A stretch of 64,000 nucleotides of DNA from Methanospirillum purgamenti (GTDB lineage: Archaea; Halobacteriota; Methanomicrobia; Methanomicrobiales; Methanospirillaceae). This document shows positions 35,550-43,524 of this stretch, one piece after another. Each line of letters starts with the position of its first letter. The first letter of the stretch is position 1. The position numbers and the translations under genes are program-made. Under the pieces are notes generated by a model. That model was not told the origin of the DNA. It ran no database searches and was given only the letters and a program-made list of their open reading frames with translations. The stretch lies in assembly GCF_018502485.1 (NCBI RefSeq), contig NZ_CP075546.1. One strand, given 5' to 3'.

Positions 35550-36584
35550 TTAGTTCTGTTCCGGTCCGGAACTAACCGGATCAGTCCACAAGGATCCGTT
35601 CAGATATGCATCAAGATTTGCTGAATCTATAACTACTGCCGGAGTTTTTAAATAGATCGGGACACTTTCCCCATCCAGGACCTTCTTCGCATGTATAATC
35701 AGGGTCTCTCCCATCTTCTCCGGATAAACCCCAAGAGTGGCTGTTATGGTCTTGTTCCGGATCATTTCAAGAGTTGGCATGTTTCCATCAATACCAAGGC
35801 ATAATATCTCATCGTTCACCTTCTTTCCGAATTCCTGCACCGCTAATGCTGCACCGATAGCCATCTCATCACTATTGCCATAAAAGATGTCAATTGTTGG
35901 ATCCTCTTTCAGGACATCTTTAGTAATACTTCTGGCAGTTTCACGGTCCCATCCGGCAACCTGTTCACCCACAATCTCTATTCCCGGGCTGGTGGATAGA
36001 CCATCAATAAACCCGGAAGTTCGTTGGTCTGCATGGAATCCTGGGAGTCCCCGGAGAATAAAGGCCCGGCCCTGAACGGTTTCCTGCGTTTCATTCTTCA
36101 GATCTGCAAGGGTCCGTGCAGCATATACACCCATAGTATACGCTCCGGTATACTGGTCGTACCCGATATATTCGGTGATATTCTGGGTTTTGGCTGGAAC
36201 AAGTGTATTGTAAAGGAAGACCGGAATATTTGCAGATTCAGCTTCCCGGATCTCATCGGCCAGTTTATCCGTGTCAAGGGTATTCAGGCATATAAGATCC
36301 ACATCTCCGGAGATCAGCGTATTCATGGCATCTTCCTGAAATGAGATGTTAGTCTCCTCGTCCGGTGTGAGTATAATTACAGTCCAATTGCTCTCGCTTG
36401 CAGTTTTATTTGCAGCATGTATCAGTTCCTGGTGAAAGGGGCTGCTGCTCCCTGAGGGAATAATCCCGATATTATAAGAAGAGTCTGGAACTGAAAGGAT
36501 GTTTTCTGATAAAACTCCGGTACCAGCCATGAAAAGGAGAATACTTATCAGAAAAAGATGAATGAAAAGGTTTTGAGATCTCAT
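35550..36584 (-). CDS. Sugar-type periplasmic binding protein, orphan
   Basis: 344 residues with a signal peptide (FLISILLFMAGTGVLSEN). The type I binding-protein fold of the ribose/galactose group is visible: YNIGIIPSGSSSPFHQELIH, a GDVDLICLNTLDTDKLADEI hinge strand, GYDQYTGAYTMGVYAA, RGLPGFHADQRTSGFIDGL, and DIFYGNSDEMAIGAALA. No permease or ATPase gene is adjacent. It may deliver a sugar-like or quorum-type ligand to a transporter encoded elsewhere or to a sensor. It is divergent from cstA. Confidence 0.85.
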   Translation of the reverse strand: MRSQNLFIHLFLISILLFMAGTGVLSENILSVPDSSYNIGIIPSGSSSPFHQELIHAANKTASESNWTVIILTPDEETNISFQEDAMNTLISGDVDLICLNTLDTDKLADEIREAESANIPVFLYNTLVPAKTQNITEYIGYDQYTGAYTMGVYAARTLADLKNETQETVQGRAFILRGLPGFHADQRTSGFIDGLSTSPGIEIVGEQVAGWDRETARSITKDVLKEDPTIDIFYGNSDEMAIGAALAVQEFGKKVNDEILCLGIDGNMPTLEMIRNKTITATLGVYPEKMGETLIIHAKKVLDGESVPIYLKTPAVVIDSANLDAYLNGSLWTDPVSSGPEQN

Positions 36585-36760
36585 ATCTCATTATTAGACT
36601 AGCAGAAGAAAAATTCTATTATTCCTGATGAGTGAAATGGTATTCCGAATTGGAAACGTTGATTTAAAATTTGGAAAACCGGATTTCCGAACTCATAATT
36701 CACATTCTCTTTTCGTCACCACCAAGATGATTCCAGATATTTTATTATCTTCTTTATCAA

Positions 36761-38470
36761 ATGATCATTCTGGTTTATAAACTTGAATGCTATCATCATT
36801 TAATTATTTCTCTTTGTGTTTTTGCCCTGGCATATCGGTATTACGGGCTGTTTATTGCGACACGAGTCCTGGAACTGGATGAAAATAGGGAAACTCTGGC
36901 AGAATCTTTAAATGACATGCATGATTTTCATCCGACGAATAAATTTGTACTCTTCGGGCATCATTTCACTGCCATAGCCGGAGCCGGACCATTAATCGGA
37001 CCAGTTCTTGCAGCCCAGTTTGGATACCTTCCCGGTCTCATCTGGATTCTTATCGGTGCAGTCGTTGCCGGAGCGGTACATGATATGGTGGTGCTCTTTG
37101 CTTCGACGAGGTACGACGGGAAAAGTCTCTCCCTGATAGCCAGTGAACTCATCGGAAAGCGGGCCGGACTCATTGCATCTCTTTCGATTCTGTTCATTCT
37201 TATGCTTACCCTGGCCGGATTGTCACTTGCTGTAGTAAAAGCACTCTACATGAGCCCGGTAAATACGTTTACCGTTCTCGCCACCATTCCAATCGCCCTT
37301 CTTATGGGAATATACCTGTACCGATTCAGACCAGATGACATTCTCGGGGCTTCACTCATCGGGCTGGTCCTCCTTCTTATTATCATTCTTGCCGGACCAT
37401 TCCTGAGCCAGATACCAATTATATCCACATATCTGACCCTTGGGGAGATCCCACTCCGGGTTATGATCCCGGTATACGGATTTATTGCAGCTGCTCTTCC
37501 GGTCTGGCTTTTACTCTGTCCCCGGAATTATCTTTCTACTTTTTTAAAGATCGGGACTATCGTTGTTCTTGCAATCGGCGTTTTCATTATATATCCCGAG
37601 ATCCAGATGCCTGCCGTAACTGAATACTTCGATGGCGGTGGTCCGGTTATTCCGGGATCAGCGATCCCGTTCCTGTTTATTACTATTGCCTGTGGTGCTC
37701 TTTCCGGGTTTCACTCGACTATCGGTACTGGAACTACCCCGAAGATGATCGCAAATGAACGGGATATTTACTTTGTCGGGTACGGGGCCATGCTCATGGA
37801 AGGGTTTGTCGCCATAATGGCCCTCATTGTAGCATGTTCATTAATTCCAGCAGATTATTTTGCAATCAATGTTGCCCCTGCGGTCTATAGTACACTTGGA
37901 ATGATTCCAGTCCAGCTTCCTGAGCTCGAAAGTCTGATTGGGGAGAGCCTTACCGGAAGGACAGGTGGTGCAGTCGCCCTTGCGGTAGGAATGGCATCAA
38001 TATTCGCACGAATACCTTATTTTGAGGGATTGCTGTCATACTGGTATCATTTTGCCATTATGTTCGAAGCTGTCTTTGTCCTAACTGCAGTAGATACCGG
38101 GACCAGGGTTGGAAGATATCTTCTACAGGAGTTGTTCGGACAAGTCATTCCAAAGTTTCACGACCGGAAATGGATTCCAGGTGTTATCATAACGGGTTTT
38201 GTCTTTACCTTTGCATGGGGATATCTCTTGTATACCGGTGAGATATCTACCATTTGGCCATTATTTGGAATGTCAAACCAGCTCCTGGCAGCAACCGGGC
38301 TTATCATCGGGACAACGCTCCTCATAAAAATGGGTAAAAGGAAATACATGTGGATAACAGCAATTCCGGGTCTTGCTATGATACCAATTACCTTTTATGC
38401 CGGGTACCTGAATATTCTGAATTATCTTACTATCCCACGTTCCGCAGATCCTTTTGTAAAAGACAATTAA
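36761..38470 (+). CDS. cstA: CstA-type transporter, 5' fragment truncated by an insertion sequence
   Basis: 569-residue product in the present state. It has many membrane spans and CstA signatures near the start (LAYRYYGLFIATRVLELDEN; FVLFGHHFTAIAGAGPLIGP), and GFHSTIGTGTTPKMI in the middle. CstA proteins import peptides or pyruvate during carbon limitation. The native sequence ends at 38433; the last residues after NYLT come from the inserted element. Removing 38434-40159 plus one TACTAT copy restores a 609-residue frame ending at 40322. The truncated protein lacks the last membrane span, so it may be inactive. Confidence 0.9.
   Translation: MIILVYKLECYHHLIISLCVFALAYRYYGLFIATRVLELDENRETLAESLNDMHDFHPTNKFVLFGHHFTAIAGAGPLIGPVLAAQFGYLPGLIWILIGAVVAGAVHDMVVLFASTRYDGKSLSLIASELIGKRAGLIASLSILFILMLTLAGLSLAVVKALYMSPVNTFTVLATIPIALLMGIYLYRFRPDDILGASLIGLVLLLIIILAGPFLSQIPIISTYLTLGEIPLRVMIPVYGFIAAALPVWLLLCPRNYLSTFLKIGTIVVLAIGVFIIYPEIQMPAVTEYFDGGGPVIPGSAIPFLFITIACGALSGFHSTIGTGTTPKMIANERDIYFVGYGAMLMEGFVAIMALIVACSLIPADYFAINVAPAVYSTLGMIPVQLPELESLIGESLTGRTGGAVALAVGMASIFARIPYFEGLLSYWYHFAIMFEAVFVLTAVDTGTRVGRYLLQELFGQVIPKFHDRKWIPGVIITGFVFTFAWGYLLYTGEISTIWPLFGMSNQLLAATGLIIGTTLLIKMGKRKYMWITAIPGLAMIPITFYAGYLNILNYLTIPRSADPFVKDN
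38428..38433. repeat. Target-site duplication, left copy
   Basis: TACTAT directly before the left inverted repeat; identical to 40160-40165. Confidence 0.9.
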
Positions 38471-40159
38471 TCATAAAAGCTTAACTATAAATACTTCCTG
38501 ATCGATCTCTATGGATAAACGATGGATTTCGATGATATCTTCGTATCAGATTCAGATCGGACAATCGGTCATCTTGGACTTGTTGCTGGTAGTTATGATG
38601 AACTGAATATTGGTCAGATAATTGATAATTTCATTCCAAAAACTGGTCCACATCACTTGACACATGGCGATATTGTTAAAGCAATGGTCATAAATGGCCT
38701 AGGATATATTGAACGGCGGCTTTATCTTTTTCCTGCATTTTTTACCGATATCTCCCTCACTCGTCTTTTTAACAAGGAGATCACTCCAATACAATTGAAT
38801 GATGATCTTCTGGGTCGGACTTTAGATGCAATTCATGCGTTTGGAGAAACCGAAATGTTCAATCATATTGTATCGGAATGCCTTGAAAGAGACCAATTCG
38901 CAATCAATTTAGTAAATAACGATACTACCAACTTTAGTGTCCATGGAAACTATGACTCAGACAGCAATACTGAAGAAATTGAGATAACGCATGGTCATCC
39001 AAAGGATGGTCGCTGGGATCTTAAACGATTTGCACTTGGAATGGCAACCAATCAACATGGAATTCCTCTTCTTCTTCAGACATTCTCAGGGAATGAGTCT
39101 GATAAAAAAGCACTCCTTGAGATCATAACGAAAGTTAAAAAGAACCTCAATGTTGCAGAAAAAGTCATTCATGTAGCAGATTCAGCATTCTATACTGAAG
39201 AAAATCTTCAGACGCTCGGCCTTCATACCTTCTGGATATCACGTGTTCCCTTAACAATATCTGAAGCTGAGTCTCTTCGAAAAACTTCTGAATCTTTCAC
39301 TTCCTGCGAAGACAGTCGTTATTCATACTATTGCTCATCATCCAATTACGCCGGAGTCAGACAAAACTGGATTGTTTTTCATTCAAGTGAACAACAAAGA
39401 AAAAAAGAGAAGGATTTTGATAAAAAAGTAGAGAAAGAACTCATACGAGCTCAAAAATCCCTAAAACACCTGGCCTGTAAACGTTTTGCCTGTGAACCCG
39501 ATGCCAGAAGTGCTGCTGCCGAATGGGTTTCGAAACACCCGTGGGTAATTTTTGATACTTGTTCTATAAAACAAGTTCACGAGCGATTAGAGAAGAAACG
39601 GGGACGGCCTGGAAAAGATGAAACGCTCATACTGAAATATGTTATTGAGGCTGATATCTCACTAAATTTTACTGAATTAGAAAAAGAAAAGTCAATTCTT
39701 GGCAGATTTATTATTGCGACAAATGATCTGGATTTGGATCCTGAAACCACGTTAAACTATTATAAAGGTCAATCACAGGTCGAAAAAGGATTCAGGTTTT
39801 TGAAGGATAAAACGTTCCGGGTATCTGACGTATTTCTCAAAAATACAGGGAGAATTCAGGCTTTGGCAATGATCATGGTTCTTTGTCTATATGTATACGC
39901 CGTAACAGAGTACAAGTTACGGAAAAGTCTCAAAGAGACTAATGAAACAGTGCCGAGTCAAACCGGTAAACCAACTCAAAAACCAACATTACGTTGGATT
40001 TTCTTTTTATTTCGAAGAGTTAGAGAACTCTCACTTCGGATTGAAGGCAGAATCGTCACCAAAGTTCTCAATTTGGATAAAACGATTCGGAAAATTATTC
40101 GATTGCTTGGGACGCATCATGAAAAATATTATTTCACATAACAAACTGCGGAATGTGGG
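38434..40159 (+). mobile_element. IS1634-type insertion sequence in cstA
   Basis: 1726 bp. Left end CCCACGTTCCGCAG (38434-38447) and right end CTGCGGAATGTGGG (40146-40159) are inverted repeats with one mismatch. A perfect 6-bp direct repeat TACTAT flanks them. One long transposase gene fills the interior. The clean ends, intact transposase and perfect duplication suggest recent insertion. Family assignment rests on the transposase. Confidence 0.92.
38522..40141 (+). CDS. IS1634/IS4-superfamily DDE transposase
   Basis: 539 residues, full length for the family. Candidate catalytic residues: Asp in LVNNDTTNFS, Asp in VIHVADSAFY, and Glu in KGQSQVEKGFRFLKD, the Y-(x)-EKGFR signature of IS4-superfamily enzymes; a basic stretch follows. 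No frameshift or stop is seen, so the enzyme is probably active. It is transcribed in the same direction as cstA. Confidence 0.93.
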   Translation: MDFDDIFVSDSDRTIGHLGLVAGSYDELNIGQIIDNFIPKTGPHHLTHGDIVKAMVINGLGYIERRLYLFPAFFTDISLTRLFNKEITPIQLNDDLLGRTLDAIHAFGETEMFNHIVSECLERDQFAINLVNNDTTNFSVHGNYDSDSNTEEIEITHGHPKDGRWDLKRFALGMATNQHGIPLLLQTFSGNESDKKALLEIITKVKKNLNVAEKVIHVADSAFYTEENLQTLGLHTFWISRVPLTISEAESLRKTSESFTSCEDSRYSYYCSSSNYAGVRQNWIVFHSSEQQRKKEKDFDKKVEKELIRAQKSLKHLACKRFACEPDARSAAAEWVSKHPWVIFDTCSIKQVHERLEKKRGRPGKDETLILKYVIEADISLNFTELEKEKSILGRFIIATNDLDLDPETTLNYYKGQSQVEKGFRFLKDKTFRVSDVFLKNTGRIQALAMIMVLCLYVYAVTEYKLRKSLKETNETVPSQTGKPTQKPTLRWIFFLFRRVRELSLRIEGRIVTKVLNLDKTIRKIIRLLGTHHEKYYFT

Positions 40160-40165
40160 TACTAT
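40160..40165. repeat. Target-site duplication, right copy
   Basis: TACTAT directly after the right inverted repeat; identical to 38428-38433. Confidence 0.9.
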
Positions 40166-40322
40166 GCATTCTCCACAGGGATATCTTCTTACCATAATAT
40201 CTATAATCCTGATGATACTGCTGGCTCTCGTTCTTTTTGAAGCGATATACAAATGGTATGACCTTTTGGTCGGTGAGAAAAAGGATCCCAGGCGGCCAAC
40301 CCCGGCAGTATTAGTCCAATGA
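40166..40322 (+). pseudogene. cstA: cstA, 3' fragment
   Basis: This encodes the last 52 or so residues of CstA (MHSPQGYLLTIISIILMILL ... FEAIYKWYDLLVG), including the final membrane span. Fused directly to codon positions ending at 38433 it is in frame (1673 + 157 = 1830 bp, 610 codons with the stop). It has no own start signal that is convincing, although an ATG falls within the duplication junction. Confidence 0.9.
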
Positions 40323-40800
40323 GAAATATTTTTTAGTCAATATAGTGGGTGTTGCATAAGTGCGATACCCTCTTCATTTATACAGAATTTTCATAGACTG
40401 TTAAGAAATCATCGTGGGTTGTCCAGGTCTGGGTGCTTATCATCCGAGGTATCGACCCTTTATTTTGGATGACCGGGCATAGTAAGAGGTGTTTTTTCTG
40501 TCAGGATTCTGCCGTTCTATCGATATATGATTGCCTGAATGAACGACCTGAAAACCCAATAATTTTTACCTTTTTAATGATATTCTCATCTAACATGCTC
40601 GATCAATCTGTGAACGGAATCCCAATATCTCATTTATTATGAAAATACTACACGTTTTCATTTACAAAAGCCTGATACTTCGGTATCATGGTTTTTTTTC
40701 ATATTCTTTGTTCATGAAGACTTTTTGATGTTTTATGTAGGTGTGAGTATTTTTCTGTTCTTCGTCAGTTTTATTGGTTTTTCAGTCACTACTTGTACTT
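40323..40800. other. Intergenic region with an IS1182-end-like relic
   Basis: No supported gene. At about 40347-40374 a GGGTGTTGCAtAA...ACCCTCT segment resembles the left terminus of the IS1182 element at 41705, suggesting a lost or deleted element. A frame at 40433-40642 looks non-coding. Confidence 0.4.
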
Positions 40801-41034
40801 ATGTCAGTATCAACAATCGAATTATCAGTATCAACGATTGAGGCCCTTGATTCTCTCAAGATTTTTCCGGATGAAGAGTATGGAAAGATAATCGAAAGGC
40901 TCACCACTCTCTTTTATGAAGAACAAAAACTCACTTCTGAAGAATGGTCATGGATTCAGAAATCTGAAGAAGAGTATAATAGTGGAGATACATACTCCCT
41001 TGAAGAAGTTAGGCAAAGACTGGGGGATAAATGA
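40801..41034 (+). CDS. Antitoxin-like small protein without a toxin partner
   Basis: 77 residues from the ATG at 40801. The C-terminal half (LTSEEWSWIQKSEEEYNSGD then YSLEEVRQRLGDK) resembles RelB/YefM-type antitoxins of archaea. The N-terminus has a short internal duplication (VSTIELSVSTIEALDSL). No toxin gene follows on the same strand; the next genes are an unrelated MazF module on the other strand. It may be an orphan antitoxin. Confidence 0.5.
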   Translation: MSVSTIELSVSTIEALDSLKIFPDEEYGKIIERLTTLFYEEQKLTSEEWSWIQKSEEEYNSGDTYSLEEVRQRLGDK

Positions 41035-41073
41035 ACATATTCGAATGTACTACAACTCTTAACTGGCTTAATT

Positions 41074-41409
41074 TTAATCTTTTTGAATTATAGAAACTAT
41101 CGTATTGACCACGGTCTGCATTATCGGGTCTGAGATATGACCCAGAGTATACTGAATCATTGATACGTCGGCGGTGAACAGTTTCTCTGGTCTGATATAA
41201 CTCATATCCTTCAGAGTCCCTGTAATTAAATCGGATGGTCTGAGAGGGATACTATAATTATCGGCATGGTATTTTGAAGTGATTTGACAGAGAATCAGAT
41301 CTTCACAGGATACAGGTGCAATTACTAATGCCGGACGCCTCTTTATTGAACTAAGATCAGAGAACGGAAATGGAATAACGACAATGTCGCCTTTTACAGG
41401 TAATCCCAC
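41074..41409 (-). CDS. MazF/PemK-type toxin
   Basis: 111 residues with a GTG start at 41409, inside the end of the antitoxin gene (16-nt overlap). MazF-fold motifs: KGDIVVIPFPFSDLSSIKRR (G-D-x-V near the start and RPAL), PALVIAPVS, and LICQITSKYH with a conserved strand. The family cleaves RNA as an endoribonuclease and is held inactive by the upstream antitoxin. A complete, probably active module. Confidence 0.85.
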   Translation of the reverse strand: MGLPVKGDIVVIPFPFSDLSSIKRRPALVIAPVSCEDLILCQITSKYHADNYSIPLRPSDLITGTLKDMSYIRPEKLFTADVSMIQYTLGHISDPIMQTVVNTIVSIIQKD

Positions 41410-41636
41410 GCTTCATCCTCTTCAGAAGTAAGCCATTCACGGGCAAGAACCCGCTCACTCATAATGGCGGTTTCACAACTATGACTGTTTTTAGAAATAT
41501 CCTCTATTTGGGATTCATCAGGGGGAATATCCTCGATAATAAGATGATATTTCTTACCCGCCTTTAGTTCAATCGGTTGATCAGGAATGAGAACTTTTCC
41601 ATCATATACTGCAGAAACTGAAGTTTCGATAATCAT
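41394..41636 (-). CDS. DUF104-like antitoxin of the MazF module
   Basis: 80 residues. The N-terminal half SAVYDGKVLIPDQPIELKAG followed by KKYHLIIED matches the AF2212/DUF104 antitoxin fold, a small beta-barrel found in archaeal toxin-antitoxin pairs. The C-terminal tail (REWLTSEEDEAWDYL) is acidic, as expected for neutralising the toxin. It precedes and overlaps the MazF gene. The IS1182 element inserted just upstream of its promoter side. Confidence 0.75.
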   Translation of the reverse strand: MIIETSVSAVYDGKVLIPDQPIELKAGKKYHLIIEDIPPDESQIEDISKNSHSCETAIMSERVLAREWLTSEEDEAWDYL

Positions 41637-41704
41637 GATAGTACTTCTTTCTCTTAAGTTATTATAGGTTTAATCATAACCTTCATTTATTGAAGGAAAT
41701 TAGA

Positions 41705-43447
41705 GAGGGCGTTGCACAACTCACAACCCTCTCACAATTATTAGAATAAGGTCAATCAAAAGTACTTTCCATTAGTACATCGAATATATACTCAATGTAT
41801 AATACGATAGGTCGGGATTTTGAACAACTTTGCCTTCTCCCAGAGGATATTAGAGACTGGGTTCCGAATGACGATTTCTGTCATATTCTCATCGATTTAG
41901 TCTCAATTTTAGATTTATCCCCATTATACAAAGAATATCGGGAAGACGGCCAGGGTGCAGCATTTTATCATCCTGAAATCATGACAGGTTTGATCATTTA
42001 CTCTTATTTTCATGGAGTTCGATCAAGTCGGCAAATAGAAAATAAATGCAGATATGATGTAGGATTTAGAGTCGTGACGCGTAATTCTCTCCCAGATCAT
42101 TCAACAATATCACGGTTTATCAAGAAAAACAGTTCGTTTATTGGACAACTTTTTATTCCTGTGTTGACTCTCCTTAATGAAGCAGGATTAATCAATAATG
42201 TCCTTCTCGCTTTGGATGGAACTAAAATGAAAGCGAATGCCTCACTCGGATCGAACATGCCATATGAAAAGATTGAGGGAGAAATTCAAAAATATCTAAA
42301 GGAAATTCAAGAAGAAGATGAACTCGAGGATCATCTTTATGGTCCGGATAAATCTGGTAACGAGGTTCCAGATGATTTGAAAACTCATTCAAGAAGGATG
42401 AAACGATTCATTGCAGCAAAAGAACGACTTGAAGCTGAACATAATGAGAAGTCCCGAAAACAGGAAGAAAAGATTATTCGAAGGAAAGAAGAGGAGCAGG
42501 AATCTGGAAAAAGAAAAAGAGGCAGAAAACCTAAAATGCCTGCAAAGAACCCTGATGAACAAAGGCTTGGAAATACTACAGATCCTGATAGTTCATTGAT
42601 GAAAAGCGGGCCTGGTTGTATCCAGGGATATAATGGCCAGGTAATTGTAAATCAGGATGGCTATATTCTCGTTCCATTTTTGAGTAATTCACCTGTTGAT
42701 TACAGATTGCTTCAATCCTGCTATGAAAGATTAGAAGAAATTGCTCAATTAACTGGTTTATCGCTTGAATATCTTAATTTACTTACAGATGCTGGGCATT
42801 GGAGCTATGAAAACTATCTCTATATGAAACAGCAAAATATCGGGTTTTTCTGTTCTACTTGCCATGAACCAAATATTTTCAGCATTAGGGGACTTGAGAG
42901 AAGTTTACTTGAACTAGATAGCATATCCGATCAACTTTATGATGGCATTTGCTGTATTCCAACGTTGGCATCCATTGGTTATTGGTGTACCCGACACCTC
43001 ATTATTGATGATAATATTCCAACACCCGCTTCTATTGCAAAAGGGATTATGGAAGTGATATTGACTCCCTATGGCGCTAAAAAGATATATGCACAACGAA
43101 AAGCGATTGTTGAACCCGCGTTTGGATGGATCAAAGAAAATCGCAGTATTCGGAAATTGCAGAGAAGCGGAATATCACACTGTCAGGATGAATGGAGTTT
43201 GATTTGTTTGACGCAGAATCTTCGGAAAGTCTGTTCAAGAGGTGAGTTGAAGTATTTCAGAGAGTTGATCCTGCAAAAGAAGCATGTTATTATCTCGAAT
43301 ATGGGACTGGGTATTGATATCACTTATTCGATATTATCTGACGCATTATCATTTATGGGCAGAATGATCGGAGACTATTTTCTCAAGATGTTGATAGGAA
43401 AAAGTACTTACCAAAAATTTTCATAATTTTAGTCGAGCAACACCCTC
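41705..43447 (+). mobile_element. IS1182-type insertion sequence
   Basis: Ends GAGGGCGTTGCACAACT (41705-41721) and, on the other strand, GAGGGTGTTGCTCGACT (43431-43447), matching at 14 of 17 positions. The interior is a complete transposase gene. I found no clear target-site duplication: flanks are TTAGA on the left and ATCTT on the right. Confidence 0.8.
41795..43426 (+). CDS. IS1182-family transposase
   Basis: 543 residues, full length. The N-terminal region carries YREDGQGAAFYHPEIMTGLI and SLPDHSTISRF, typical of IS1182. Candidate DDE residues: Asp in LALDGTKMKANAS, Asp in LLTDAGHWS, and Glu in AIVEPAFGWIKENR. A charged linker (RKEEEQESGKRKRGRKPKMP) splits the core. No inactivating change is visible. 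Confidence 0.92.
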   Translation: MYNTIGRDFEQLCLLPEDIRDWVPNDDFCHILIDLVSILDLSPLYKEYREDGQGAAFYHPEIMTGLIIYSYFHGVRSSRQIENKCRYDVGFRVVTRNSLPDHSTISRFIKKNSSFIGQLFIPVLTLLNEAGLINNVLLALDGTKMKANASLGSNMPYEKIEGEIQKYLKEIQEEDELEDHLYGPDKSGNEVPDDLKTHSRRMKRFIAAKERLEAEHNEKSRKQEEKIIRRKEEEQESGKRKRGRKPKMPAKNPDEQRLGNTTDPDSSLMKSGPGCIQGYNGQVIVNQDGYILVPFLSNSPVDYRLLQSCYERLEEIAQLTGLSLEYLNLLTDAGHWSYENYLYMKQQNIGFFCSTCHEPNIFSIRGLERSLLELDSISDQLYDGICCIPTLASIGYWCTRHLIIDDNIPTPASIAKGIMEVILTPYGAKKIYAQRKAIVEPAFGWIKENRSIRKLQRSGISHCQDEWSLICLTQNLRKVCSRGELKYFRELILQKKHVIISNMGLGIDITYSILSDALSFMGRMIGDYFLKMLIGKSTYQKFS

Positions 43448-43524
43448 ATCTTTTATTGTTATAGATTCTCGTGGATTTATTCTGTAGATTATCTTTTTAC
43501 GAGTAAAGCAGCAATACCCAATAC

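Noticed and set aside
36628..36780. 50-codon plus-strand frame before cstA
   Set aside because: It overlaps the cstA start in another frame and no family or promoter supports it.
39942..40165. Longer frame joining transposase shadow sequence to the cstA tail
   Set aside because: The part before 40166 is a shadow of the transposase gene; only the cstA tail is meaningful.
41700..43452. Target-site duplication for the IS1182 element
   Set aside because: Flanks do not match over 3 to 8 bp under the end positions that best fit the inverted repeats.
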